Assembly: GCA_017935525.1 (NCBI GenBank)
Contig: JAGBHJ010000302.1
Location: 1 to 12,486, forward strand
DNA: 12,486 nucleotides
Reading direction: 5' to 3'
Source of the DNA: Clostridia bacterium
Lineage (GTDB): Bacteria > Bacillota > Clostridia > HGM11327
Below, piece after piece: positions 1 through 7,107 of this stretch. A model generated the notes under the pieces. The model was not told the origin of the DNA. It worked only from the letters and a program-made list of their open reading frames with translations, and ran no database searches. Each line of letters starts with the position of its first letter. Within the stretch, counting starts at the first letter, position 1. The translations under genes and the position numbers were made by a program.

Positions 1-252
1 ATCCTCTCCCCTTATTGTGGGACGGAGTATGATACTCATATACAGTCCGCCCTCCGGAGAGCAAAACGACCTGCCCAGCCTGCCCCTACCACTTGTCTGC
101 AGACGGGCAATTACCACCTCGCCATGGGCAGAATTGTTTGCCGCCATCGCCTTTGCCGCAGTATTCGTAGAGTCTATGCTGTCAAAAACACGGACAGAGG
201 GGCAATTTGTAAGCGACAGTATTCTTTCTGCTGAAAATTCTATGTTTTTCAT
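1..252 (-). CDS. birA: Biotin--protein ligase (BirA-like), N-terminal part, cut by window edge
   Basis: The minus strand from the ATG at 252 stays open to the window edge (84 codons seen), so the gene is partial at its 3' end. The family activates biotin with ATP to biotinyl-AMP and transfers it to a lysine of biotin-dependent enzymes such as acetyl-CoA carboxylase. The visible catalytic-domain signature is DSIDSTNTAAK at about residues 24-34, GEVVIARLQTSGRGRLGR at 44-61 (the GRGRLGR biotinyl-AMP loop) and GGLYMSIILRP at 68-78. Only about 24 residues precede the catalytic motifs, so there is no room for the DNA-binding domain of bifunctional BirA; this is a ligase-only form. The start is supported by GGAG a few bases upstream. 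It lies downstream of pepF on the same strand with a hairpin between. The family call is confident; the full length is unknown. Confidence 0.88.
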   Translation of the reverse strand, partial: MKNIEFSAERILSLTNCPSVRVFDSIDSTNTAAKAMAANNSAHGEVVIARLQTSGRGRLGRSFCSPEGGLYMSIILRPTIRGED

Positions 253-276
253 CCTTGCTCCGTTTTGACAAAATTC

Positions 277-304
277 AAGGGGCAGTGCATACGGCACGCC
301 CCTT
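277..304 (-). terminator. Hairpin between pepF and the biotin ligase gene
   Basis: On the minus strand AAGGGGC and GTGC pair with GCAC and GCCCCTT around a CGTAT loop, with one unpaired base, giving an 11-bp stem 18 bases past the pepF stop codon. The tail is GAATTTTG, a broken U-run, so this may be a leaky terminator or attenuator that lets some transcription continue into the biotin ligase gene. I see no convincing sigma-A promoter between the hairpin and the ligase start. Confidence 0.6.
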
Positions 305-321
305 ATTATTGCTTTTTGATA

Positions 322-2121
322 TTAGTCCTTAAGCAGATCTTCCATCTCGTCGATGAGTGAATCGAATACCTTCAACGCATTGTTGATAGGCTCGGGAGTT
401 GTCATATCAACTCCTGCGATCTTAAGCAAGGAGATAGGATCCTGACTGCAACCGCCGGAAAGGAACTTCTTATACGCATCAACTGCAGGCTTACCCTCTG
501 TAAGGATCTTCTCTGCAATAGCAACTGCGGCAGCAAAGCCCGTTGCATACTGGAATACGTAGTAGTTATAGAAGAAGTGAGGAATTCTTGACCACTCTGA
601 CTGGATCTTCTGATCAACCACCATGTCGTCACCATAGTAGAGCTTGTTGATCTCATAATAACGCTGGTTAAGAACGTCAGCAGTAAGGCTCTGACCGTTT
701 GCCGCCATTCTGTTGATGTCAAGCTCAAACTCTGCAAACATAGTCTGTCTGTAAAGAGTTGTTCTGAACTGCTCCAGGAAGTAGTTGATAAGGTATGCCT
801 TCTCCTTCTTGTCCTGTGTCTTCTTCAACAAGGATCTCATCAAAAGTACCTCGTTACATGTAGAAGCAACCTCTGCCACAAAGATCACGTAGTCAGAATA
901 AACCACGGGCTGGTTCTGTGTGGAGTAGTAGGAGTGCAAAGCATGACCCATCTCGTGCGCCAGAGTAAACTGGGAATCGATATTGTTCTTATGGTTCAAA
1001 AGCACGTAGGGATGGGGTCTGCCGCCTGCGGAGTAAGCGCCACCTCTCTTGCCCTCGTTCTCATAAACGTCGATCCATCTGTTGTCAAAGCCTTCCTTCA
1101 GCAGAGCAACGTAATCCTCGCCCAAAACGGACAAGCATTCAAGAACGTTCTTCTTTGCATCCTCAAACGTTAGCTCTGTGTTCATCTCGCTGACAATGGG
1201 GCAATAGATATCATACATATGGAGCTCATCAACGCCCATGAGCTTCTTTCTCAGGCGGATGTACTTATACATCTTGTCCATATTGTCGTGTACAGTTTCG
1301 ATAAGGTTGTGGTAAACCTCCTCGGGCACCTCTGTTCTGTTCAATGACGCCTGGATCGTGGAGTCGTACTTTCTCATCTTTGCGTAGAACAAAAGCTTCT
1401 TCATCTGACCGTCAAACGTAGTTGCGATGGTATTCTTCAAGCCCTCGTAAACGCCGTAGTAGGTCTCAAACGTGTTCTCTCTGAGCTTTCTGTCATCGCT
1501 GTGCAAAAGCTCAATATATCTGCCCTGTGTAAGCACGTGGGAGTTGCCCTCGCCGTCAACAACGTCGGGGAACTTCATATCTGCGTTGAGCAATGCGGAG
1601 AATGCGTCGCTCGCAACGTCATCGATCTGACCGCAAGCCGCCAATATTCTCTCCTCTGCATCGGAAAGGATATGAGCCTTCTTTTCTCTTTCTCTGTTCA
1701 ATGCGTGTCTGTAAAGTTCCAGCTCGGGAACCTCCTTAAAGAAGGACTCAAACACGTCGTCCTCAATAGCCATCATTTCCGGCATATAGAATGCCATTGC
1801 GCCCTGTATCTGAACAAAGAAGTTCATCAGCTTGCCCCTCATGTCAAGGTAGAAGCCGTTTGTCTGATCCTCGTCACACTTTCTCATTGCATAGTTTGCC
1901 AGAGCCTCCACCTTGATGGAAATATCATCAGAAAGCTGAAGATACTCATACAGTACCTTTGCATCTGAAAGCTTGCCCTGGTAAGAAGCGATCTTTGCCA
2001 AGAAGCCCTCGCATTCCTTTAATTCTTCAAACCACTTGTCATCGCTGACAAAGAGGTCACCGAGATTCCACGTGTTCTCTACTGCCACGTCACATCTCTT
2101 AACGATTTTATCCTGTGCCAT
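322..2121 (-). CDS. pepF: Oligoendopeptidase F (M3B zinc metallopeptidase)
   Basis: A 599-residue cytoplasmic zinc endopeptidase that cleaves short peptides; the length fits the roughly 600-residue PepF family. The zinc motif is HEMGH at residues 389-393, with the likely third ligand E417 in FVAEVAST. Just upstream is the family's GGRPHPYVLLN stretch. The N-terminal half is helical and acidic, as expected for the M3 channel-lining domain. An ATG at 2187 is also in frame, but the start at 2121 is preferred because AAAGGA lies 7 bases upstream and the product then begins MAQDK, while the extra 22 residues would be encoded inside the promoter. It is transcribed from its own promoter at 2153-2181, divergent from the alpha-galactosidase gene, and followed by a hairpin and the biotin ligase gene. 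Probable role: peptide turnover or signal-peptide recycling. Confidence 0.96.
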   Translation of the reverse strand: MAQDKIVKRCDVAVENTWNLGDLFVSDDKWFEELKECEGFLAKIASYQGKLSDAKVLYEYLQLSDDISIKVEALANYAMRKCDEDQTNGFYLDMRGKLMNFFVQIQGAMAFYMPEMMAIEDDVFESFFKEVPELELYRHALNREREKKAHILSDAEERILAACGQIDDVASDAFSALLNADMKFPDVVDGEGNSHVLTQGRYIELLHSDDRKLRENTFETYYGVYEGLKNTIATTFDGQMKKLLFYAKMRKYDSTIQASLNRTEVPEEVYHNLIETVHDNMDKMYKYIRLRKKLMGVDELHMYDIYCPIVSEMNTELTFEDAKKNVLECLSVLGEDYVALLKEGFDNRWIDVYENEGKRGGAYSAGGRPHPYVLLNHKNNIDSQFTLAHEMGHALHSYYSTQNQPVVYSDYVIFVAEVASTCNEVLLMRSLLKKTQDKKEKAYLINYFLEQFRTTLYRQTMFAEFELDINRMAANGQSLTADVLNQRYYEINKLYYGDDMVVDQKIQSEWSRIPHFFYNYYVFQYATGFAAAVAIAEKILTEGKPAVDAYKKFLSGGCSQDPISLLKIAGVDMTTPEPINNALKVFDSLIDEMEDLLKD

Positions 2122-2152
2122 ATTCGATCCTTTCATCAAAATACTTTCTATA

Positions 2153-2181
2153 ATTATAGCATATTTGCGAGCAAATTGCAA
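2153..2181 (-). promoter_or_regulatory. Sigma-A promoter of pepF
   Basis: On the minus strand TTGCAA (2181-2176) and TATAAT (2158-2153) are separated by exactly 17 bases, and the -10 is preceded by TGC, an extended -10. The transcript would start roughly 25 bases upstream of the pepF ATG. Confidence 0.8.
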
Positions 2182-2224
2182 TACCAAAATACTATTTTAT
2201 ACACCTCAGCCAACAATTATTATG

Positions 2225-2253
2225 TTGAAAAAGAAAGAACAATATGTTATAAT
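2225..2253 (+). promoter_or_regulatory. Sigma-A promoter of the alpha-galactosidase gene
   Basis: TTGAAA at 2225-2230 and TATAAT at 2248-2253 have 17-base spacing, and TGT precedes the -10 as an extended -10. It is divergent from the pepF promoter, the two -35 boxes being 43 bases apart. Predicted start of transcription is near 2260, leaving a leader of about 60 bases. Confidence 0.82.
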
Positions 2254-2260
2254 AATCACG

Positions 2261-2276
2261 TGATCAGATATGATCA
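2261..2276. promoter_or_regulatory. Candidate operator TGATCA-N4-TGATCA
   Basis: Two perfect TGATCA palindromes are separated by GATA, so the 16-bp unit reads as both a direct and an inverted repeat. It begins about 8 bases after the -10, over the expected transcription start of the alpha-galactosidase gene, where a repressor would block initiation. The cognate regulator is not identifiable in this window. Confidence 0.5.
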
Positions 2277-2319
2277 TTTCATCCGACTATTAAAAAAACG
2301 ACCCTCAAAGGAGGTATTT

Positions 2320-4359
2320 ATGAAATTAGATATTATCAACGGACTTCCCGCAGTTATAGCGGACGACGGAAGCATTCTTCTGCAGGACATCACCTGCGGC
2401 GCTCATTACAGGGATGCCGCATGGACCCTGCGATACAAAACGCCCACGGCGCCCTGGTGCATCAGCAATGACAACGGCGTTTGGATTGCAGCCAGCGGCA
2501 AAACAAAGATCGAATTCTACGAGGAAGAAAACGGCATCACATTCCGCACCCATTACGTAAACGAGGACGAGGATCTTGCCTCCTACGAGGACTTTATATT
2601 CCTTGAAGGCTTTTTGCCCGAAAGGATCTCCAAGGCATTTGGCAGTATGCCCCACGGCTCATTAAAGGTCAACGAAATGCTCAGCACGGCGGAAACGTTC
2701 CATCTTGTCAACGGACAGAGCGCAACCTTTGCCGACCTTGCCGCGCTGGAAACCGTTGACGGCAACGGCATGATAGTGGGCTACGTTTCTTACAAGGAAT
2801 ATTTTGGTACTCTGAGCGTTGCGCACGACGGCAGACTTACCGTATATGCCAACCTTGAGGGACGCCCCCTTGCCAAGGATAAGTGCTTTGTATCCGACGA
2901 ATTCCACATCACATACTGTGATGACGTCATAACGGCCTTGCCCGCTTTCTGCTCTCTTGCCGCAAGGCATATGTCACCCCACCGTGACCCAATCAGATTT
3001 GACGTACCCTCGGGCTATTGCACGTGGTATTACTACCTGGGCGACATAAGCGAGCAGATAATCCTCAACTCAATCGAGGATACCGCTAAGAATAAGGAAT
3101 CCTTGCCCGTCAAGTATATTCAGATAGACGACGGCTGGCAGAGAGGCTACGGCGCATGGCAGCCAAAGGATATTTTCCCCTCGGGCATGAAGTTCCTTGC
3201 CGACGAAATAAAAGCCCAAGGCTTTTTACCGGGACTATGGTTTGCCCCCATATGGGCAGGAATCTACTGCACGTTAAAGGACGAGCACCCCGAGTATCTG
3301 GCAAAGGACGGCAACGGCAACATTACAAGCTGCCTTGACCTTTCCGTTGAGGGCGCAAGACAATGGCTGGCAGAGGTATTCCGCAGGACCACCTACGACT
3401 GGGGCTTTAAGTACATCAAGCTGGACGGCATAACCTCCTGCCTTGGGCCGTACAGATACAGTGACCCCGACTTTACCTCCGTAAAGAATTACAGAGAAAT
3501 GCTCAAGGTGATCAACGACAGCATCCCCGACGACGTATTTGTGCTTGGATGTACCGCCCCCTTTGGCAGTGCCGTAGGATTGGTTGACGGCATGAGAGTG
3601 AGCTGTGACATATTCGGCGACTGGAAGGGCGTTTGCGACGTATTTAACGCCGTGCTTAACAGATATTATTATCACAAGACGTTCTTTATAAACGATGCAG
3701 ATTGCCTTATCATCAGAAAGGCAGAAAACGAGGATGACGAGTGCAGACGCCCCTGCATAAGGGACGACAACGAAATAAGGACCTATATCTCCGTAACCGC
3801 AGCATCGGGCGGCACGTTGATGTTCTCCGACAAGCTGAGGCTTTTGGGCGAAGATCAGATAAAGAATATGTCCTACCTGTTCCCTCTCAATACCGACGCC
3901 GCACTGCCCTTGGACCTTATGGAGTCAAGAATACCCGGTGTGCTTGACCACGGCACAAGGGGCAAGATACGCACCGTAATGCTGGTAAACTGGGAGGACA
4001 GACCCATAAAAATGTCCATTGATGCCGACGGCTGCCACGTATACGAATTCTGGAGCAAGAGCTACAAGGGCATTGCAAAGGGCAAGTATTCCTCCGTTAT
4101 CCCCGCCCACGGATGTGAGGTACTGTTTATCACAAAGGCTGACGAGCCTGCAGTTATCGCAACGGACAGCACGCTCGTTCCAACTATCCACCAGAGCTAT
4201 TCTGACGGCAAGCTTTCATTTACGTTCAACAAAAAGGGAGCTGCCTTTACTGTTGCCGCATCAAAGCTTTGCGGTAACGGCGTTACAAGGCTTGCGGACG
4301 GCATTTATTCCGTCAGCCAGCAGGGTGACTGTATGGACGTTTGTCTTGATGCCGAGTAA
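2320..4359 (+). CDS. GH36-family alpha-galactosidase (melibiase)
   Basis: A 679-residue clan GH-D enzyme expected to hydrolyse terminal alpha-1,6-galactosyl groups (melibiose, raffinose-type or galactomannan oligosaccharides). An N-terminal beta-domain (about 1-225) is followed by the catalytic barrel. Visible active-site blocks are YIQIDDGWQ with D270/D271, GLWFAPIWAG, YIKLDGI with D369 as nucleophile, FVLGCTAPFGSAVG, and GMRVSCDIFGDW with D430 as acid/base. The 61-residue spacing between the two aspartates matches GH36. A C-terminal beta-sandwich closes the chain. There is no signal peptide, so it is probably cytoplasmic. The start at 2320 is fixed by AAAGGAGG five bases upstream; the frame is open further upstream but overlaps the promoter. 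It has its own promoter, an operator candidate and a strong terminator, so it is monocistronic. An alternative substrate within GH36 cannot be excluded. Confidence 0.93.
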   Translation: MKLDIINGLPAVIADDGSILLQDITCGAHYRDAAWTLRYKTPTAPWCISNDNGVWIAASGKTKIEFYEEENGITFRTHYVNEDEDLASYEDFIFLEGFLPERISKAFGSMPHGSLKVNEMLSTAETFHLVNGQSATFADLAALETVDGNGMIVGYVSYKEYFGTLSVAHDGRLTVYANLEGRPLAKDKCFVSDEFHITYCDDVITALPAFCSLAARHMSPHRDPIRFDVPSGYCTWYYYLGDISEQIILNSIEDTAKNKESLPVKYIQIDDGWQRGYGAWQPKDIFPSGMKFLADEIKAQGFLPGLWFAPIWAGIYCTLKDEHPEYLAKDGNGNITSCLDLSVEGARQWLAEVFRRTTYDWGFKYIKLDGITSCLGPYRYSDPDFTSVKNYREMLKVINDSIPDDVFVLGCTAPFGSAVGLVDGMRVSCDIFGDWKGVCDVFNAVLNRYYYHKTFFINDADCLIIRKAENEDDECRRPCIRDDNEIRTYISVTAASGGTLMFSDKLRLLGEDQIKNMSYLFPLNTDAALPLDLMESRIPGVLDHGTRGKIRTVMLVNWEDRPIKMSIDADGCHVYEFWSKSYKGIAKGKYSSVIPAHGCEVLFITKADEPAVIATDSTLVPTIHQSYSDGKLSFTFNKKGAAFTVAASKLCGNGVTRLADGIYSVSQQGDCMDVCLDAE

Positions 4360-4383
4360 TATTACAAATTTGATATTATATAC

Positions 4384-4430
4384 AAAAATAGCGTGGTGCC
4401 CACAAAGGAGCATCACGCTATTGCTTTTTT
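4384..4430. terminator. Bidirectional terminator between alpha-galactosidase and XRE regulator
   Basis: A 13-bp stem pairs 4387-4399 with 4410-4422 (one G-T pair) around a 10-base loop. T6 follows at 4425-4430 on the plus strand, and the A-run at 4384-4388 gives a U-run on the minus strand. It therefore serves both convergent genes. Confidence 0.9.
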
Positions 4431-4435
4431 CTGCT

Positions 4436-4690
4436 TTATTCTGCCATCAAAGCATTATTCAATTGGTCAAACCTTTCCTCCACCTGGGACAAAAAAACCC
4501 CAAGGGAGATACCCACGCCGTCGCACAGCTTCTTTATCGTAACGATACCGGGGTTTACACTCTTGCAATACAGAATATTGTTTATGGTGGAAAGCGGCAC
4601 GCCCGATTTCTGCGCCAGTTGTTTGTTTGAGATATTGCGTTCTCCGCACAGCTCGATCAATTTGCTTCTTACTACCTCATAAAATTCCAT
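4436..4690 (-). CDS. Small XRE/Cro-C1-type helix-turn-helix regulator
   Basis: An 84-residue protein consisting almost entirely of one XRE-type DNA-binding domain. The helix-turn-helix is seen in NKQLAQKSGVPLSTINNIL at residues 22-40, followed by the usual third-helix and packing segment IKKLCDGVGISLGVFL, then a short acidic tail. The ATG at 4690 is chosen because GGGAG lies close upstream; a GTG six codons earlier is in frame but would overlap this site. It has its own promoter (4790-4818) and faces the alpha-galactosidase gene across a shared terminator. Its target is unknown. An 18-bp element upstream of its -35 is repeated in front of the neighbouring recombinase, making autoregulation and control of the recombinase a testable guess. 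A role in regulating the alpha-galactosidase gene is also possible. Confidence 0.85.
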   Translation of the reverse strand: MEFYEVVRSKLIELCGERNISNKQLAQKSGVPLSTINNILYCKSVNPGIVTIKKLCDGVGISLGVFLSQVEERFDQLNNALMAE

Positions 4691-4789
4691 CTTGCTCCCT
4701 CTCTGCACTTAATTCTGCAGATAATTATGTTTTTGTTGTTTGTTGGATTGTCAAAAGCTTACTGCTAATACAGTTGCTCGTCTGTATGT

Positions 4790-4818
4790 ATTATAGCATA
4801 TCTTTCGACAAAAATCAA
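4790..4818 (-). promoter_or_regulatory. Sigma-A promoter of the XRE regulator gene
   Basis: On the minus strand TTGATT (4818-4813) and TATAAT (4795-4790) are 17 bases apart, with TGC before the -10. The leader is about 95 bases and holds a second possible -35 (TTGACA) with a poor, 19-base-spaced CATAAT. The upstream 18-bp repeat ends inside the -35 box. Confidence 0.65.
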
Positions 4819-4833
4819 AATATTTTTTGCTTT
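4816..4833. repeat. 18-bp direct repeat, copy A
   Basis: CAAAATATTTTTTGCTTT on the plus strand, matching 17 of 18 bases with copy B at 5818-5835, 1,002 bp away. Read on the minus strand, its last three bases are the TTG of the regulator gene's -35 box. Confidence 0.6.
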
Positions 4834-4834
4834 T

Positions 4835-4886
4835 CACACTTTGTTTACAATTACACAGCACATATTTTCCTAAAGTGTGCTGTAAT
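4835..4886. other. Overlapping alternative hairpins downstream of the recombinase
   Basis: ATTACA-CA-GCACA (4850-4862) pairs with TGTGC-TGTAAT (4876-4886), an 11-bp stem with a two-base bulge. A competing 8-bp stem pairs CACACTTT (4835-4842) with AAAGTGTG (4872-4879); the two share the right arm and cannot form together. It lies 43 bases past the recombinase stop codon but lacks a U-run, so it could be a weak terminator, a protein-binding site or a recombination site. Confidence 0.4.
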
Positions 4887-4928
4887 CACCCTTGCCCGAT
4901 TATGTAGGCCGCATATCTTCTGATGTGC

Positions 4929-5765
4929 TTACATCACCAGCTTCATTCTCTCCATCTTTTTGCCGTGCTCCTTAATACTTGTGACAGTATATATTCTGGT
5001 GGTGTTGATATTACTGTGCCCAAGCACGTCGGCAAGTCTTGCAATATCCTTGTCAATGTCGTAAAAGGTCTTTGCAAACAGATGTCGCAGATTGTGTGGA
5101 AACACCTTTTGCGGGCTGACGTGGGCTGCCTTGCAAACCGTCTTCATATCCCGCCATATATTGCTTCTGTCTACAGGGTTTCCCTTTCGGGTGATGAATA
5201 TGGGTCCCGACTTTATTCCGTTTTTCTTTGCGTATTTAATCAATAACGACCTTAACGCCTTTATTATAAATACGTGTCTTACCTTGCCCTTACAATTCAC
5301 CAGAGCCTCACCCTTTTTTGCCGCCTCGTAGGTTATAAACCTCAGCTCCGATATTCGGATGCCCGTACCACACACGGTCTGTATTATCAGCGACAATCTG
5401 TACTTTTTTGCCGCCTCTGCCGCTTCTATCAGCCGTTGATACTCCTGACGGGACAAGTCCTTTTCGTCCCTGCAAAACGCATCCTGTTGCATTTTTAACT
5501 GCTTTACTCTGATATCGTGCCAGCCCTTGAATTTGAAAAACGCATTCAATGACGTTACCATGCTGTTTACGCTGGAAATTGCGTACCGTTCTCGCAGGTG
5601 CATTCGGTAATCACGTATCATATCCCCGTTGACCTGGCGTCCCTTGCAATACTTCATAAAGGTCACGGTGTCTCTGGTGTATTTTTCCACCGTTGCACAA
5701 CTTCTCTCGTTCCGCCTTAATGCTTCTGCAAATGCCAAAATGTCGTCTTCTGTTACAACTCTCAT
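4929..5765 (-). CDS. Solitary tyrosine recombinase/integrase
   Basis: A 278-residue site-specific recombinase of the XerC/D-integrase type. The N-terminal core-binding (SAM-like) domain spans about 5-95 and the catalytic domain about 105-275. The active-site set appears complete: R137 in GTGIRISEL, a beta-hairpin lysine in CKGKVRH (K159, or K161), H224 and R227 in FPHNLRHLF, H250 in LGHSN, and the nucleophile Y259 in TTRIYT. The start at 5765 is preferred over an in-frame ATG at 5780, because GGAGG lies 8 bases upstream of it and the earlier ATG overlaps that site. No excisionase, relaxase, phage or transposon gene is adjacent, and base composition resembles the neighbours. It is unlikely to be the chromosomal XerC/D by context alone, but that cannot be excluded. 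Function could be inversion, excision or domesticated recombination. Confidence 0.92.
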   Translation of the reverse strand: MRVVTEDDILAFAEALRRNERSCATVEKYTRDTVTFMKYCKGRQVNGDMIRDYRMHLRERYAISSVNSMVTSLNAFFKFKGWHDIRVKQLKMQQDAFCRDEKDLSRQEYQRLIEAAEAAKKYRLSLIIQTVCGTGIRISELRFITYEAAKKGEALVNCKGKVRHVFIIKALRSLLIKYAKKNGIKSGPIFITRKGNPVDRSNIWRDMKTVCKAAHVSPQKVFPHNLRHLFAKTFYDIDKDIARLADVLGHSNINTTRIYTVTSIKEHGKKMERMKLVM

Positions 5766-5791
5766 TATAAATACCTCCATTTGGTTTTATA

Positions 5792-5820
5792 TGTATATAT
5801 ATTGTACAACAGAAGAACAA
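5792..5820 (-). promoter_or_regulatory. Probable promoter of the recombinase gene
   Basis: On the minus strand TTGTTC (5820-5815) and TATACA (5797-5792) are 17 bases apart. Both boxes are imperfect; an alternative -10, TACAAT, lies slightly upstream without a good -35. The 18-bp repeat copy B overlaps the first three bases of the -35. Confidence 0.45.
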
Positions 5821-5835
5821 AATATTTATTGCTTT
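5818..5835. repeat. 18-bp direct repeat, copy B
   Basis: CAAAATATTTATTGCTTT, differing from copy A (4816-4833) at one base. It sits upstream of the recombinase start and overlaps its putative -35 in the same register as copy A does at the regulator gene. Confidence 0.6.
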
Positions 5836-5860
5836 ATATTTAATATGTGTTTTGTATAGC

Positions 5861-5892
5861 AAAAAAGAGCCGCAGAAAAAAATCTACGGCTC
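5861..5892 (-). terminator. Terminator of the aminotransferase gene
   Basis: On the minus strand GAGCCG (5892-5887) pairs with CGGCTC (5872-5867) and is followed by six Ts (5866-5861). An inner AGA/TCT pairing can extend the stem across one mismatch. It begins 21 bases after the aminotransferase stop codon and isolates that gene from the recombinase. Confidence 0.85.
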
Positions 5893-5913
5893 AGGTATTA
5901 TTTATTATCAATA

Positions 5914-7107
5914 TCAATCCAAGCGTGATACAAAATCAGCTATTCTCTCAAGACCCTTCTTGATGTTCTCTTGGGATGTTGCGTAAGAAAGTCTTACAAA
6001 CTCGTCACAGCCAAACGCCGCACCGGGTACTACTGCCACGTTTGCGCCATCCAGCAGGATATCAGCAAAGGACAACGAGCCCGTGATCTCCTTACCCTCG
6101 TAGCTCCTGCCAATAAGAGCAGAGATGTTCATCATCACGTAGAATGCGCCGCCGGGCTTATTGCAGGAAAGACCGTCAATACCGTTGATCAGCTCTACGA
6201 TAAGGTTACGTCTTGCCTCAAACTCGCCTCTCATTTCGTCCATAAAGGTCTTCTCACGTCTGAGAGCAACAGCACTTGCATACTGTGCGATAGAGTTGGG
6301 GTTTGATGCCGCATGGGACTGGAAGCTTGTCATAGCCTTTGCAACGTGCTCGGGAGCAGCTGCGTAACCTATTCTCCAGCCTGTCATGGCAAACGCCTTT
6401 GACATACCGTTGACGATGATGGTATTCTCCTTTACCTCCTCTGAGATCTGTGCAATGCTTGTATGTACGGTGTTGTCGTAGATCAACTCCTCGTATATCT
6501 CGTCAGAAATGATGACCACGTTATGCTTAAGAGCTACCTCCGCAATAGCTGCAAGCTCCTCTGAAGAATAGACAGCGCCATTGGGGTTGCTGGGGCTGTT
6601 AATAACCACTGCCTTTGTTCTGGGAGTGATGGCCGCCTCAAACGCTGCAGGAGTCATCTTAAAATCAGTATCCTTTGTTTCCACAAATACGGATTCACCG
6701 CCGGAAAACGTTACCATCTCGGGATAGCTGAGCCAGAACGGAGAGGGAATGATGACCTCGTCACCCTTGTTCAGCAATACTCTGAATATATTGTACAGCG
6801 AGTGCTTTGCGCCGTTGGATACCACTATCTGTGAGGGCTTGTAGTCCAGATGATTATCCCTCTTGAGCTTTTCGCAAACTGCTTCCTTAAGGTCAACAGT
6901 ACCTGCAACAGGTGTGTACTTGGTTACGCCGTTTTTGATAGCCTCAATAGCGGCTTCCTTTATAAAATCAGGAGTGTCAAAGTCAGGCTCACCTGCGCCA
7001 AACGCCACAACGTCCCTGCCCTGGCTCTTGAGAGCCGCTGCCTTTGCGTTGATGGCAAGTGTAAGGGATGGAGTCATCTTTTCCGAGATCTCGTTCAGTT
7101 TAATCAT
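5914..7107 (-). CDS. aspC: Aspartate-type aminotransferase, class Ib (PLP-dependent)
   Basis: A 397-residue fold-type I aminotransferase, expected to interconvert aspartate and 2-oxoglutarate with oxaloacetate and glutamate. Visible signatures: FGAGEPDFDTP at about 36-46, SPSNPNG with N174, SDEIY with D202 and Y205 (cofactor contacts), the PLP-binding lysine K237 in GMSKAFAMTGWRIGY, and R372 in FVRLSYA, which binds the substrate alpha-carboxylate. The N-terminal pattern is that of the subgroup Ib enzymes typified by Thermus AspC and Bacillus AspB. The ATG at 7107 has AGAGGAA about 11 bases upstream, a rather long spacing. It is transcribed alone from 7189-7216 and ends at a strong terminator. 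Exact amino-acid preference (aspartate, prephenate or alanine) cannot be told from sequence. Confidence 0.93.
   Translation of the reverse strand: MIKLNEISEKMTPSLTLAINAKAAALKSQGRDVVAFGAGEPDFDTPDFIKEAAIEAIKNGVTKYTPVAGTVDLKEAVCEKLKRDNHLDYKPSQIVVSNGAKHSLYNIFRVLLNKGDEVIIPSPFWLSYPEMVTFSGGESVFVETKDTDFKMTPAAFEAAITPRTKAVVINSPSNPNGAVYSSEELAAIAEVALKHNVVIISDEIYEELIYDNTVHTSIAQISEEVKENTIIVNGMSKAFAMTGWRIGYAAAPEHVAKAMTSFQSHAASNPNSIAQYASAVALRREKTFMDEMRGEFEARRNLIVELINGIDGLSCNKPGGAFYVMMNISALIGRSYEGKEITGSLSFADILLDGANVAVVPGAAFGCDEFVRLSYATSQENIKKGLERIADFVSRLD

Noticed and set aside
17..268. 83-codon plus-strand open frame at the left edge
   Set aside because: It is the antisense of a clear biotin protein ligase gene with recognised catalytic motifs; no ribosome binding site and no protein-like pattern.
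1501..1968. 155-codon plus-strand open frame inside pepF
   Set aside because: Antisense to a confidently identified peptidase and without a ribosome binding site.
4019..4630. 203-codon plus-strand open frame overlapping the alpha-galactosidase 3' end
   Set aside because: It runs through the bidirectional terminator and antisense to the XRE gene; frame-shifted shadow of the alpha-galactosidase with no start signal.
4731..4760. Second promoter for the XRE gene (TTGACA with CATAAT)
   Set aside because: The -35 is perfect but spacing is 19 bases and the -10 is poor; the upstream TTGATT-N17-TATAAT is better.
4627..4923. 98-codon plus-strand open frame in the regulator-recombinase gap
   Set aside because: Begins antisense to the XRE gene, has no Shine-Dalgarno, and its sequence is low-complexity translation of AT-rich intergenic DNA.
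4816..5835. Invertible (phase-variable) segment around the recombinase
   Set aside because: The flanking repeats are direct, not inverted, so inversion is not predicted; no inverted pair of similar length was found nearby.
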